Shown here: positions 10,691 to 23,004 of the stretch, piece after piece | How the letters are laid out: each line of letters starts with the position of its first letter | Position numbering within the stretch: the first letter of the stretch is position 1 | From: Charina bottae | Lineage: Eukaryota > Chordata > Lepidosauria > Squamata > Charinaidae | Direction of reading: 5' to 3' | NCBI GenBank assembly: GCA_023362775.1 | Contig: JALMGJ010000002.1 | Coordinates: 104,947,981-105,011,980 of the forward strand | DNA length: 64,000 bases | Made by a program: the position numbers and the translations under genes | Notes under the pieces: model-generated | Seen by the model: the letters and a program-made list of their open reading frames with translations, nothing else | Database searches by the model: none | Told to the model about the DNA's origin: nothing

Positions 10691-12689
10691 GCCAGGGTGA
10701 AGGGAGTCTGAAAATTCATGATCACCAATGATCTGGGGGGGGGGGGGGACACACAAAGGATGACAAATTCAAAAAGAAGAAAAAAGTAACTGAAAGAATT
10801 TAAAGTATTTGACTGCAGTAACACTATTTTCTGGTTACTTTCATTTCAGACCACTTATATTGGTTTTGGCCTCAGGTCTGTGATCCTTCAACAGAGGCAA
10901 GATTTAACACAATTCCCTGTTGCTCTAACATTTAAGAGTCTCAATTATGCAACTAACTTATTTCCATACAATTCTTCATGAAATCTTCCAGTGAGATCCA
11001 GTATATACATTAATTTAAGGTATCTCTCCAGGAAAGGAAGCTGTTCTTCCAATTGCCCAATGTGTTAGAGCACAGTTATAAATAAACTTTATTGTTCTGT
11101 AGCATGGAATTACTGACAAAAGTTAAAGCACTGATTTAATGCTGTCTTCCAAGAAAAGTAGTGGTTCTATCATTACTGCAATAGCCAATATATGTCAAAA
11201 ATGTGATCCATGGCAGCTTTGAATAAGGATCTGTGCATCATTTGTTATTACATCACTTTATTTAGGACAACAGGGATCAATAAAGCAACAGGATTAAATG
11301 CTGCTATTTCCTCCCATAGCAGATTATGATGAACACCATTTGCTTGCCAGTATGCCTAAAACATGCTAGAATCGGTTGCTATGCTTTTTCAAAACTTTGA
11401 AAAAGAGTAATCTCTGGACTTAATAAGAGACAATCTCCCCTGTTTTTCAGTTCAGATGCAGTTATAGAGGAATAACTGAATCTGATATGAGGTGTTGTAC
11501 AGAATAACAGCAACTATCATAATATCAGTTGATACGTAGAAGCAATTATTCAGGAATTCAACTTGAGCAGATTTCATGCAAACTGAGATGATCTGAATAT
11601 GTGTAGCTTGGGCAAGAAATTCAGTGAGGTGACCAACCATCAGAGAGCATGACATTGTTGGATTGAGAGGCAAGCCAAAACTTGATCTCCCCAATGTGTT
11701 TAGCACCAAAATCTGACAAAGGCCTGATGCCTATTCAGCTGAATTGCTTCAAAACTAACTGACCTTAGGTCACAGAGTAATGAACAGGAAAATAAGAATA
11801 GGTTTAATATATGTTCATTCTTATGGTGAAAGCTTCACTTTAATTTGGACTAAGAATTAGTAATCCACATTTAGTGATTTATTTAAAGAAATCCAACAGG
11901 TCCAATGTATCTTCTCCCTCTCCCCCACCCACCTCTCTCTCTCTCCCCCTCCAGTTTCTAACTCAACAAAAAGTCCTGACTAGACCAATACAGTTCTGTG
12001 CCTACTGGTTCATTCTCTGTAATAGCCTTGGCTCTTCTTTTCTCTCAGTTGACCTCGTCTGAAGTTGAGTTTCCAGAGACAGTGACAAGTGCCTTTGATT
12101 TTGCTACTAGAGCCACGTTAGATCTTTTGGCTCACTTCTGAAAAGTGAGCTTTTGTCCATGGCTGACTCTGGACCTACAGAAAGTTTATATTTATGTCCG
12201 TAAACTAGAATGGAATATAGAAAGATTTCATCTGACACTACAGGGATACCTTTCCTAAAGCCCTGATAGCGGTGCTATTTTTCTGATTTAATTTCTGTTC
12301 AGGCAAAGCCCTAAACAGCTTTTGGCAATCTTCCACTCTCTCTTTCCTCCATCTTTGCCACTGATTGCTGTTCAAAGTACTGTTTTATCTGAGGATCTCT
12401 TTTGGCCAAAATTGATATATTCCAGGCTTCTTTTCCTACTTAGGGCTTGTGTACCATTTTCATTACTCTGAATTCTTCTTCTAATTTTTCATTTTCTCCA
12501 CTTACTGAATAAGTGGTAGCTAAAATAGACTCAAAAGCTTCCTATACAATATATCCTTCAGACCCTCTATGCATCTATTCTTCCTTTTTTTCTGATGTTC
12601 TTGACAAGGTTCGATAATTGTTTCTTTATGGCAGATACTTTTTCCAGATTCCCCCAAAAAATCCTTCTCTTGATCTCTTCCCAAAAAAT
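10691..12689. other. SLIT3 intron, no clear feature
   Basis: AT-rich, with a 13-14 base poly-G run at 10735-10748 and a CT-rich stretch near 11910-11955. Upstream parts of the L2-like relic at 12690 may extend back to about 11880 but I cannot support them. Confidence 0.45.
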
Positions 12690-14115
12690 AATTAGAGGCT
12701 TCAGTTTGTTCTACGCTTTGCCTAGTTCTTCTCTTTGGCTTTTGTCCAAGATTATTGAACAAATTGATCTAATCTAGTCCCTTATTTGTCAGAAAACAAC
12801 TTTATGGACCTATTTCATTCAAGGTTTTGTATGGATCATTCTACTGAGTCAGCATTGGTTCAGGCTGTCATAGATTTGCTTTTGCCTAAAGCAAGTCACC
12901 AATCATCACACTTGATTTGTCTGTGGCATTCACCTTTGATAATAACATTCTGTTATTTCCTCTGAGTTTATTAGGTATTCTGATACAGTTTCTCGGTGGT
13001 TTTGGTTATATATTTCTCATCACATGTTTTTGGTTAAGTGGAAGAGTCTCTGCTCTCAGTTATTTCTGGACATTCCCCAGGGTTGTCTTTGTCCACTTTT
13101 GATTACTTTGTATGCACTGTTGTAAGGCTCTTTGACTTCTTCCTTTCATTTTTACCATCATATCTATGCCAGCAATAGTTAAGTTTATTCTTTTGCCTTA
13201 GTCCTGGATGATACAGTGATTTCTAGTTGGATGAGTTCTTACTGTCTTAAATTTAAAGAAGACTGTTTTTTTTTTTAATTCTACCATCCCTCTCTCACAT
13301 CTTATCTTGTTTCTTTTGCTCTTCAGGATTGTCAGATGCAGGCATCTTCTGTGGCATGTAATCTGGGAGTTTTTATTAATAAAAAAGTTACTGAGAAGAC
13401 TTTCCTTATAAAACCACAAGAACTTGTAATTTTTACTTTGTAAATATCTGGAGAATTTGTCATATCAAACTTCAGAAAGGGCTAAGTGATTAGTGCATGC
13501 CTTGGTGATGTCCTGCCTGGATTTATAGTTTGTTGGCAGATCTTCCTGACTCTGCTCCCCACCCACTTCTTCACATCTACAGTAGCCCAATTTGGGCAGC
13601 CCTAGATCTCTCCTGATATAATAAATCTCTGCTTTTTGCCACTCCATACAGTGGCTGAGTCTTCAGGAACATTATCCATCTAAATTCTTGGTTATTTGAA
13701 TAACTAGATTACAATTAATGTTCCGGTGAGATCAGCTAAATTGTACAATCAAGGTCAATTAGTTTTTCCTTGTGTTAAAATGGCCTCTTCATATTTTAGA
13801 GCTTTTTCCCATATAGTTCCTGCTCTCTGGAATGTACTCCCTTTTGAATTATGTCTGGTGTCTGATCTCTTGAAGTTTAAAAATGTCCTTTAAAAATGTC
13901 CTTTTTCTGCAAGACTTTTATAAAGCCAGAAAAAAACTTTCCATTATTTACTACAGATATATACTAAGCTTGTGCTAGTATTAGGAAATGTTTATATTGT
14001 CATACTATATCAGAAAATACCTTGCATTGATTATTACAGTCTTTTATTATTAGTTATAGGTTTTGATTTACCTGTACTGTGCTTAATTAGGAGTATACAC
14101 TAAATAAAATTTCTA
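12690..14115 (+). mobile_element. L2-like LINE relic with decayed RT
   Basis: + strand blocks in the correct RT order: DHSTESALVQAVIDLLLP (about 12830-12890), FDNNILLFPLSLLGI (about 12930-12980), VACNLGVFINKK (about 13355-13390) and YFRAFSHIVPALWNVLPFE (about 13795-13850). These correspond to the STE block, the DH-ILL-LS-LGI block, NLGVLLD and the AFSV-AP-LWN-LP C-terminal block of L2-type LINEs. Frameshifts separate the blocks. Old and non-functional. Confidence 0.7.
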
Positions 14116-15250
14116 TTACTACTGCTGTATTCACACACATGTGCACACACTTCTAGCCATCCATATTTTGGTAATGCTTGAACTGGTCCTAGAAATCTTT
14201 TTCTACTTATGTAATGCGCTCAGGTCCATGAAACCTCATCGATTTGCATCTCTGCTGCACAATAAGGTGATCTTAAGTGATAATCTCTACTACTTATCTC
14301 TGTCTCTTGACTTTGATGCACTTCTGTCTTGCACACTCATCTTCCATTCCAGTCTTTCATGCTAAGTAAGTAGGCTAAAAATTAGAATTAAGTAAGCTGT
14401 TAACAACTACAGCCCAAAGGTATATGAAAGCACCTCTCCCAAATATGTAAAACATTAATCTAGGAGCTATACTTCTTTTGTTCTGGTATGAATGAAATGT
14501 TCATTATTTTCCAGCTGTAGAGTAACATCCAGGGAGGTTTGAAATGTGGTTTATACATTCAGGCCATTCCAAAACATGTTGAAGATTTTGAGAGACTGCC
14601 CAGTTTTCCACAGAAATCTGCTTGCTGTTGCTGTGCCTTTGAATGCCAAGTTTCAACCAAGAGCACATTTTTTATAGTTGAGTAATAAACCACTGAAAAT
14701 AGTGTTTATAAGAGAAATGCTGCTGCAACCTTAATACAACTAATTTAAAAATGGCAATATAAAAGTATAATAACCAGTGTTTGCTGTTATTTCGATTTCT
14801 CCAGTTCCTATTCTAGAAATTAGCTGTTATTCTTTATGTGGGAAAATGGGTCATCCCATTATTTTTTACATCTTAATATCTAACAAACAGATTATAGTTT
14901 CTTTTTATAATAGTTGCCATCTAAATCAGAAATTAAATATTTACCTATATTATATTTAGGGGTTTTTTCTTTTTCTTTTTTTAACATTTATAAGTAATAA
15001 TATAGTGGAGGTTAAGCTCAAAAAATTATACTTCTTTTTGATGTCATGAAAACAACTCAATGTACTCTGCTTGGTATCTTTCACTAATGTTATATTGAGC
15101 TTTAATTGTATAACTTCAGTAATTATCCATCCATCCATAGATAAGATCTTTTTTGAAAATACACCTTTGCTTTAAATTTTTAAAAAGAGGATGGGGAAAG
15201 AGAAAGTCAATATTTTTCATTAAAATGGAAGATGTCTGTTCAAAACAGTT

Positions 15251-15254
<4 letters not shown>
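14116..15254. other. SLIT3 intron, no recognised feature
   Basis: AT-rich intron; nothing recognised except the (GATT)n tail of the SINE that begins at 15255. Confidence 0.5.
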
Positions 15255-15285
<31 letters not shown>

Positions 15286-15495
15286 CCTCCAAGTCAGTCT
15301 TGACTCCTGATGACTGCCTGGACCAGTCCCTGCAGTTTTCTTGGCAAGATTTCAGAAGTGGTTTGCCATTGCCTCTTTCCCAGGGCAGAGAGAGAGAGTA
15401 ACTGGCCCAAGGTCGCCTGGCTGACTTTGTGCCTAAGGCAGGACTAGAACTCACAGTTTCCTGGTTTCTAACCTGATGCCTTAACCACTACACCA
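15255..15495 (-). mobile_element. tRNA-derived squamate SINE
   Basis: Read on the - strand it begins TTGGTGTAGTGGTTAAGGC (A-box-like), has a B-box-like GAGTTCTAGTCC, then CAATGGCAAACCACTTCT and AGTCAAGACTGACTTGGAGG, and ends in a (CAAT)n tail at 15255-15284. A second copy is at 47545-47771. The architecture is a Pol III tRNA-derived head with a LINE-shared tail, as described for Sauria-type SINEs. Confidence 0.85.
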
Positions 15496-15496
15496 A

Positions 15497-15545
<49 letters not shown>
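15496..15545. repeat. (AAT)n microsatellite
   Basis: About sixteen AAT units directly at the 5' end of the SINE. Confidence 0.95.
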
Positions 15546-16330
15546 TAAATTTGTTACAGTTGTTTACTCTATTAGTCTCTGGGCAGCTTACAAAATCCAG
15601 AAAAAATAAAAACAATTAAACACACATAACCACACAGCCCACACTAAAACAACCAAAAAGATAAACCATTCAGATACCACAGGGCCCCCACAAATTCATC
15701 AATAAACAAAGAAACAAAGCCAGGTTTTAAGAGCTTTCTGGAAGCTCAGGAGAGTGGGTGCCATTCATATCTCTGGGGGGGGGGGGGGTGCTGTTCCAGA
15801 GGCCAAGGGCAGCAACAGAGAAGGCACTGTTCCTCAGTCCCAGTAGATGGCAACGTTTAATAGAGGGGATCTGGAGCACGCCCACTCTGTGCAAACATAC
15901 CAGGCAGGAAAGACAATTGGAGATAGGCAGTTCCTCAGATAATCAGACCCTAAGCCATTAAGAGCTTTAAAGGTGATGACCAGTACCTTGAATTGCACCC
16001 AGAAGTCTACTGGCAGAGAATGCAGGTTGTGGAGCAGTGGTGACACATGGGCATACCATGAAGTGCCCATTACTGTTCACACCACTGCATTTGTACTACC
16101 ATAGCTTCTGGGTGGTCTTCAAGGGCAGCCCCACGTAGAGCGTATTAATCCAATTGTGAGGTGACCAGGGTGTGAGTGACCATCTGAAGGGCCTCCCAGT
16201 TGAGGAAAGGGTGCAACTGATGCACAAGATGAACCTATGCAAAGGCCCTCCTGGCCACAGCTGTCACTTGCTCTTCTAGTAGGACCTGCAAGTCCAGGAG
16301 AACTCCCAAGTTGCACACTAGTCTTCAATA
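15546..16330 (-). mobile_element. L2-like LINE 3' part, antisense
   Basis: - strand reading gives CNLGVLLDLQVLLEEQV (16260-16315) and SLPVDFWVQFKVLVITFKAL (about 15965-16025), then the 3' untranslated end near 15546-15660. A run of about 13 G at 15776-15788 interrupts it. Decayed reading frame. Confidence 0.7.
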
Positions 16331-16449
16331 GGGAAGTGTAATATTGCTTCAGTATCCCATTTTTCTTAAAGAATAGAATTTTGACATGGACAATGATGTA
16401 GTAGAAAAGTAAACCAACCACAACCACACACAGGTATTAGTCTTTGATT

Positions 16450-17098
16450 TTTGTATTTATTTATTTAATAATTTTTATAGCCGCCCATCTGGGCAGCAAA
16501 TAATTAAAATAAAAACAGATTAAAAATACAACCAATAATTAAAAATATAAATAACATAAAAGAGCAGCTGAGAACAATCACATCCCATAATTAATATAAT
16601 CAAGAAACGGGCTCACCCACCCTATCAGGGCCCCAGGCTTTATGACAGAACCAAGTTTTTAATGCTTTGCGAAAGGCCAGCAAGGTCAGGGCAAGTCTGA
16701 TCTCGGGAGGATGATGTCCCAAAGGGCAGGTGCCATTGCAGAAAAGACCCTCTTCCTGGGTCCACCAGATGGCACTCTCTTGTGAACAGGACCTGGTGCA
16801 TCCCTCTCCTACCAGATCTAAGAGGATGGGTAGACACCACTGGAGAGACATGGTCCCATAAGTAACCCAGCCCCAAGCCATGAAGGCCTTTAAACGTGAC
16901 CACCAGCACCTTGAATTGTACCTGGAAGCATACTGATAGCCAATGCAACATACTGGTAGCCAATGCAGTAGTCATATGTGCTGAACAACCGGCACCCATC
17001 ACTGCCTGTGCTGCCACATTTTGCACCAGCTGAAGCTTCCATACTGTTCTAGGTCAGCCCCACGCAGAGCGCATTGCAGTAATCCAACTGGGATATGG
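16450..17098 (-). mobile_element. Second L2-like LINE 3' part, antisense
   Basis: - strand frame (16640-17026) contains QNVAAQAVMGAG, VQFKVLVVTFKGLHGLGLGY and the downstream C-terminal region. The 3' end has GATGGGCGGCTATAAAAATT and an AAATAAAT tail at 16453-16470. Same orientation and family type as its left neighbour, so it is either a separate insertion or an ancient tandem. Confidence 0.75.
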
Positions 17099-17756
17099 AT
17101 ATTACCTTATGATCCTATTTTTAATCAATCCTTAAATTGTCATTAAAATGTTTCTGAGCTATATGTTTTTTTAAAATTTGAAAGGGGGGGATACAGGAAA
17201 TCCCAAGGCTGTAGGCTAGACAGGAAGTAAAAAAAATCATGGAAGGAGGCAGTAGCAATCAGTTTCAATATTTTTTTCCCAATATTTTTTTCCAAGACCT
17301 TAGCACGGATGTACCCATATAATCACAGGAATCATACTCAGTTCAAGGGAATGCTTACTCATAACTTTGGAAGCAGCATGTAAAAATAAAGTAGAGATAC
17401 TCTGTAAACTACAGCCCCTCTCTCTGCGCATAGAATGATCTGGTCTGGATTGGAGAGGGACAAGATTTCCAGCTAGTTCTCAGTGGGTCAGATAAAGATC
17501 CAGCCACTATGTTTTATCAACCACCTTTCAAAGTTATGCATATGTGGAAATCAACTAGAAAGCATTTTTCCTCTTATTGGGAAGAACAAAAGAAATACTA
17601 ATTAATGCAATTGATCTCTCATTTGTTAGACTTGGAGTGCCATTTTGTTTTGGGTTGTATAACTGTTTCACATACAAACACATCATTAACAAATTTTGGA
17701 GATAGAATCTAGCATGCAGCTTTGTGTTAAAAGAGTCATTGATGGTCTTGTTGCAG
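17099..17756. other. SLIT3 intron up to the next exon
   Basis: No repeat recognised. The final 25 bases (GGTCTTGTTGCAG) form the acceptor for the exon at 17757. Confidence 0.6.
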
Positions 17757-17894
17757 GTGTGAGTGCTTACCAGGCTACAGTGGAAAGCTCTGTGAAACAG
17801 ATGACGATGACTGTGTGGGACACAAATGCCGCCATGGTGCAATGTGTGTAGATGCTGTAAATGGATACACCTGCATCTGTCCTCAAGGATTTAG
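17757..17894 (+). CDS. SLIT3: SLIT3 exon: EGF second half plus calcium-binding EGF repeat
   Basis: 138-bp exon, acceptor AG at 17755-17756, donor GTAAGA from 17895. One base completes the Arg codon begun in the previous exon; it ends two bases into a codon, which the next exon completes to Ser. It encodes [13 protein letters not shown], completing the previous EGF repeat, then [26 protein letters not shown] and CPQGF. The acidic DDDD before Cys and the N-G-Y-T-C segment fit the calcium-binding EGF consensus. High similarity to vertebrate SLIT3 as I remember it. Confidence 0.95.
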
Positions 17895-18810
17895 GTAAGA
17901 ATAATGTCTTGATCTACTCTAAAGTATTTATGATCTCTGAAACCACAGCATGCTATTTCAGGATGATGGGAATACTTTTCATCATTCAGCAGCCCTTTTG
18001 ACAGTGTCTAATATTTCACTGTTGACTGAGATGTCATTTTTGGCAGGAATATTCTTTTATGACCTTTGGTAAAGCAAGCACAAAATAAGTGATTAAACAA
18101 TTGAAGGCACCTTAATTGTTGGCAGGCTTAATTACTTATAGTTGTAAAGTAGGTGGAGTCATGCCTGTCTCTCTTCTGATGGACTTAGATACCAGGAGAA
18201 AGGTGTCATTTATATAAATGGAAGCCTTAAAGCACAAGGGTATATTGGACATTCTGAAAAACATAATATGGTATATTTGATGAATACATGCAGCAATGTG
18301 CTGAAGACTTTAAACTGGAATTACAACTTGGATAGTCTCATTTGAGAGACAATAGACTTTAATATTAAAGATATTAGCTAGTTAATGCTTATGTATTAAA
18401 CATTCCTATCTTGATTTTTAATTACATTTTTATTCATTATGGAGTTATTCAGTAGTCTGATAAGAGTTACAATTTAAGATAAGTATTCTAAGCCAAGACA
18501 GTAACTGAGTTCACATAACAAAATATAGGAACACCATACCAATCAATATGGTGAAGAATTGGTAGATATTACTGAAATTGTATATTCTTCCATTCTGTAC
18601 CTGTACCCCCATTTCCTTTCTTCTTTTGTCTCCTTTGTCCTGGGAGACAGACTTGCATTCTCATTTTTTGAAGATGCTCCCTACATCCACAGTCCTCCAT
18701 CAGAGGTAGGCAGCTTCTAAAAGATAGGGGACCATCCTGAACTTCTTGATCTGTTGAAGGGCTGTAGGAAGCCATCACTGAAATAGAAGGGGCAAGATCA
18801 AAAGTTTAAA

Positions 18811-18811
<1 letters not shown>
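17895..18811. other. SLIT3 intron, start of the 25.5-kb intron
   Basis: No recognised repeat or gene before the (GT)n tract at 18812. Confidence 0.55.

Positions 18812-18855
<44 letters not shown>
18812..18855. repeat. (GT)n microsatellite
   Basis: About twenty-two GT units, abutting the candidate gypsy LTR end. Confidence 0.95.
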
Positions 18856-18856
<1 letters not shown>

Positions 18857-19065
18857 TGGTTGAGGCGAAGAAATGATGCTGAGCCAGAAATAAAGCTCTA
18901 GATCTTTATTGTTTCTACCTTACACAGAATATTGCCAAACTAAGCTAGGCCAACAGGTTCTCAGGAGAAAAAGCCCAGGCACCCTAGGGCAGATCCTGCC
19001 TGACATTCTTGGCTGGGAGCCCAAGGTCCTTGACACTGTGAACGCGCTTCTCCCCCTGGAATGCA
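18854..19065 (-). repeat. Candidate 3' LTR of the gypsy element
   Basis: On the - strand it would run from TG (complement of CA at 19064-19065), just after a purine-rich tract GGAAGGAGGGGG that could be the polypurine primer, to CA at the microsatellite. An AATAAA signal (complement of 18905-18910) lies inside. The 5' LTR is absent, so neither identity nor target duplication can confirm it. Confidence 0.45.
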
Positions 19066-19273
19066 CCCCCTCCTTCCTCGCCTGCACTCTCCATCACATC
19101 ACCTCCCCCCTCAGAGACACAATCCATCACACCACTCCCTTCCTCAGAATCTGTTCCTCCCTCTGAGATCTCATGGGAGCTGGGTAGTGGGGGCAGATCT
19201 TCAAAGGAAGAAGCGCTGGTGTCCTCCAGTTCTGATATCTCCTCCACTCCAGGTGGCTCTTCCTGTAAAACAG

Positions 19274-19620
19274 CTAGACGGTTAGAAAAATTCTCCCCCT
19301 CCCCCTTGGGAACTGGATGCCTGAAGTTGACTGCTGAGGCTCCCCCTCCTCCTCGCACTCTGGCCTCCGGGCCTCTCGCAGGGGTAAAGGTTGCCAACTT
19401 ACAAACTCCTGTGCTTGGAATTCTTCTGTTTGCTCAACCGAGTGAGGAACGTCTGGCAGGATGTGAGGCTTGGGCTTGTTAGGAAAACTCTGATGAAATC
19501 TTTGGACCAGCATGGGTGTATGAACATCTCTAGCATTTTCCCATGAGTGCTCAGCCCCTGAGTACCCCTTCCAATGTATCAAATATTGATGCCCCTTCCC
19601 CGCTGCCTTGAGTCCAAAAT
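19274..19620 (-). pseudogene. Gypsy pol C-terminus: chromodomain
   Basis: The - strand frame contains IHWKGYSGAEHSWENARD, the classic chromodomain core (W-K-G-Y then H-S-W-E), which in chromoviruses guides integration to histone-marked chromatin. It is followed by a long acidic/proline-rich tail split over two frames (down to about 18984). Confidence 0.85.
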
Positions 19621-19638
19621 TTCCTCTACTTCATTCTC

Positions 19639-20690
19639 CTACTCTCCCTCCACCATTACGGGAGGTGGAGGTGGCATGTAAGAGTGCAAGGCACTTGAGG
19701 CCGACTCTTTGGACAGTAGTGACATGTGAAACACGGGACGGACCTTCATGGGGGCTGGGAGCTGCAAACGATAAGCCACTGGGTTTACCTGCTTCGGCAC
19801 AGTGAAAGGGCCCACAAACTTAGAGTCCAACTTCTTCGAAGGCCTGCTGGAAGTTAAAAACTTGGTAGAGAGCCACACTCTGTCTCCTTCTGAAATCGCT
19901 GGCCCCTCTTGCCTGTGGAGGTCCACAGATCTCTTATAAGCAGCCTTTTCCCTGGTCAGCTGCTCCTTCAACAGATCTTGCACAGCCTGTTGCTCTTTGA
20001 GAAAGTCTGTCATGGCAGGAACTGATCCTTGCTGCGATGAGGTGGGCAAGACATGAGGGTTAACCCCATAGAATGCTTGGCAGGGGGACATCTTAGTAGA
20101 TGAATGCACAGAATTGTTATAAGTGAATTCTGCCATTGGAAGCAAAGCTGGCCAATTATCCTGCTGATAAGTGCATAACATCTAAGATATTGCTGCAATA
20201 CTTGGTTAGTTTTCTCAGCTTCTCTGTTCGTTGAGGGGTGGTGCGATGACAGGTGGATCTGCACCCCTAACGACTGGAAAAGTCCCTTCCAAAACCTGGA
20301 AGTAAATTGACTGCCTCTGTCACTGATGATATGGTTAACCATGCCTCTATGCCTAAAGACATGTTCCAAAAATAACTGTGCTGTGGCTTGCACTGTAGGA
20401 AGGCCTTTGCAGGGAATGAAATGTGCCATTTTGGTGAAAAGATCCACTACTACTAATATAGAAGTAAACACCTGGACCGGGGGCAAATCAGTAATGAAGT
20501 CCATGGAGATTGTGTCCCAAGGCTGGTGGGGGGTGGCTGGGCAGGGGTTGCAGCAATCCCACCCGCTTCCCTGGAAGAGCTTTCGCTCGCCTGCAAGTGT
20601 GACAAGAGGCAATGTAAGCCTTTATGCCTGCAGCCATTTTTGGCCACCAGTAGTCTCTTAAGGCTCTATGGAGTCTTTTGAACACGTCGC
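19639..20690 (-). pseudogene. Gypsy integrase
   Basis: The zinc-binding end is visible as SCHTCRRAK (about 20590-20620). The catalytic core has D in ISMDFITDLP, D in IISDRGSQFTSRFW and E in the STNREAEKTNQV block, consistent with the DD(35)E triad, followed by TYNNSVHSSTKMSPCQAFYG. Frameshifts between 20490-20690 and near 20100-20180 separate the frames. Integrates element cDNA; inactive here. Confidence 0.88.
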
Positions 20691-20901
20691 CATGGCCAGC
20701 CGTTATCGTGGCACAGCTTCAACATTCCTCCCTTAAAGGAAGGGGAATGTACAGCTGACCGCTATGCCAAAGCAGTTCCTTGTCTACTGTGAATGGAGAA
20801 GCAGCACCTTGCTAAGACCTCTGGAGGTCATCCATCCTGGCCCTCACATACGGGTCTTGCTGCTGCTGAGCCTTGACTCTTGCGAAGTGATCCTCTGCCT
20901 G

Positions 20902-21230
20902 TCAGCCAGCTGCTAAGATCTCTATCTGGTTCCCTTTGGGTGTCTGCTCGAAGTTGTGAGGCTGCAGAATTGCTGTGTGGGAAAGAGGCCACAAACCTGA
21001 GATGAATTCAGGCTTGCAGGAGAGAGCGTCTGGCAGCTGATTCTTTGACCCAGGCAAATACATTATGCGGAATTTAAAACAGGAGAAAAACTGACTCCAC
21101 CTGATTTGGCGGGGGGAGAGCGACTTGTTGTTTTGCAAGAATTCCAAATTCTTATGGTCCATGCAGACTTTTATAGGAAAAGCTGCCACTTCTAGCCATT
21201 GTCTCCACTCTTCGAAGGCTGCTTTTATTG
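20902..21230 (-). pseudogene. Gypsy RNase H region
   Basis: The - strand frame holds FPIKVCMDHKNLEF, then SPRQIRWSQFFSCFKFRI and PGSKNQLPDALS, typical of the gypsy RNase H C-terminal part. The SINE at 21234-21525 separates it from its N-terminal part. Confidence 0.85.
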
Positions 21231-21233
21231 CTA

Positions 21234-21525
21234 AACGGTAAAGGTAAAGGTTTTCCCCTGCACAGTCGTGTCCAACTCTAGGGGGCAGTGCTCATCTCCG
21301 TTTCTTAGCTGAAGAGCCAGCGCTGTCCGAAGTCTCTTCCGTGGTCATGTGACACATGCAGAACACTGTTACCATCCCACAGAAGTGGTACCTAGTGGTA
21401 TAGCTAGGTTGGCAAGAGCTGGGGCAAGTGCGGGAGCTCACTCCGTCACATGGCATTCGGGTCTCGAACCGCCGACCTTCCGATCAACAAGCCTGGCGTC
21501 TTAACCACTGAGCCATTGCGCCCCT
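21234..21525 (-). mobile_element. Full-length tRNA-derived SINE with BovB-like tail, inserted in gypsy
   Basis: Perfect 11-bp target duplication TTTTATTGCTA at 21223-21233 and 21526-21536. On the - strand it starts GGGGCGCAATGGCTCAGTGG (A box) and has B box GGTTCGAGACC, then the family body, then AGTTGGACACGACTG-type sequence shared with BovB LINE 3' ends, and a TTTACC tail. SINEs of this kind (Sauria type) are thought to be mobilised by BovB machinery. Confidence 0.93.
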
Positions 21526-21539
21526 TTTTATTGCTAGTA

Positions 21540-22865
21540 ACTCCTTATTAAATATATCATAGTTTCTATCTGCCGGGGACAGCATGCGAGAGAAAAATGC
21601 ACAAGGAAGCAGTTTCTCCTCCCCGGCTTCTCAGAGTAAACTAGTGCCAATCGCCACATCAGACACGTCTGTTTGAATTACAAAGGATAGTGACGGGTCG
21701 GGATGATGAAGGAGGGGTTGGGAGGCGAAGATCTGCTTTAACTCTTGGAACACTGCCTGCTCCTTCTCTCTCCATGCAAACATCTTTCCTTTTATCAAAA
21801 GTTGAGAGGCTTTGCCCTATCAGCGAAGTTTGGGATGAACATTGTATAAAAATTTGCAAATCCGAGAAAGCGCTGTACATACTTTACATTACTGGGGGGA
21901 TGCCAAGATAACACTGCCTGGACCTTGGAGGGATCCATGGCAATCCCCTATGTGGAAATCCTGTACCAATTGAGTTCAAGGGCACATTTCTCTAACTTGG
22001 TAAAAAGCTTATTTTGTCTTTCTTTGTAATACATTCTGAACATGAGTTACATGAGATGTTGCATCATCAGAATATATTAATATATCATCCAGATAAACCA
22101 GCACATAAGTATCTATTAGATCAGGAAAGTTTTGATTCATGAACTGGGAAAACACAGCGCCACAATTACTTAGTCCGAAAGCCATGACTAAATATTCAAA
22201 TTTCCTATACCTTGTATCGAAGGCAGATAGTCATACCCCTCTTTCACTCGAACCAAGTTGTAGGCATTTCTGAGGTCCAATCTTGTAAAAATGCGTGCTC
22301 TCTGTAGGTGACCGAGCAGGTCAGATATGAGAGGAAGCGGGTAGTGGTTCCTATTTGTAACTGCATTGAGGGCACTGTAATCATGTACTGTGCACATGGG
22401 AGCTCCCCTTCCCTCCTTCTGAGCTGAAGGTGCCAGCGGGTCTTGTTTCTTTGGTACAAAGAAGGTAGGAGCGGATGCTGGAGTCATGGATGGTCGGATA
22501 AAACCTTTCTTGAGGTTTGTATCCAAGTACTCTTTCAGTGTAGCTAGTTCTTTGGCTGACATTGGGTACTGTCTTTTTGCTGGAATTTTTGCTCCTGGTT
22601 TTAGCTCAATTGTGCAATCACAGTCTCTGGGGGGTGGTGGTAGCACAGTAGCCTCTTGCTCGCTAAAAACATCTGCAAAATCTGCATACTTGGCTAGTAG
22701 CTGCACCCGTCCCGCCTCAATGACCATCTTTGGTGCTGGAGAATGTGAGGCAGTTTGTAACTTATGGTGTTGGCAGTCTTTCGATGGGAATGAGATCGCT
22801 CCCGTTGCCCAATCCAACAAGGGGTTGTGAAGCTTCAGCCATGCTGTGCCCAGGATACATATACA
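21540..22865 (-). pseudogene. Gypsy protease end and reverse transcriptase
   Basis: The - strand frame 22188-22865 starts in the protease C-terminus (ILGTAWLKLHNPLLDW) and enters RT (VFSEQEATVLPPPP, IRPSMTPASAPTFFVPKK, YSALNAVTNRNHYPLP, FTRLDLRNAYNLVR). A YLDD catalytic block lies at about 22080-22110 in another frame after stops. Copies RNA into DNA in an active element; this copy is broken. Confidence 0.9.
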
Positions 22866-23004
22866 ACCACATGGCATCACCGTAGCACATAAACTAACCA
22901 AAACCCTTCAGAACATCTTAAGTAACCCAAAAGACCCAGTAGCCCAAGAAGAAAAAACAGGAGTTATCTACAACATACAATGTAAGGACTGTAGCAGCCA
23001 CTAT

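Larger units (their letters stand above)
18854..22865 (-). mobile_element. Ty3/gypsy LTR retrotransposon with chromodomain, 5'-truncated
   Basis: The - strand order is protease/RT, RNase H, integrase, chromodomain, 3' LTR, which is the gypsy order. The gag region and 5' LTR are missing: sequence switches to a Penelope element at about 22860-22868 and gypsy sequence is not seen again to the right of that element. Frameshifts and stops break pol into several frames, and a SINE is inserted at 21234-21525. Chromodomain-bearing gypsy elements (chromoviruses) are known in reptiles and fish. Non-functional copy. Confidence 0.88.

Noticed and set aside
21444..21525. tRNA gene on the - strand (A and B boxes)
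   Set aside because: The boxes belong to the SINE head; the rest does not fold as a tRNA and the unit has target duplications.
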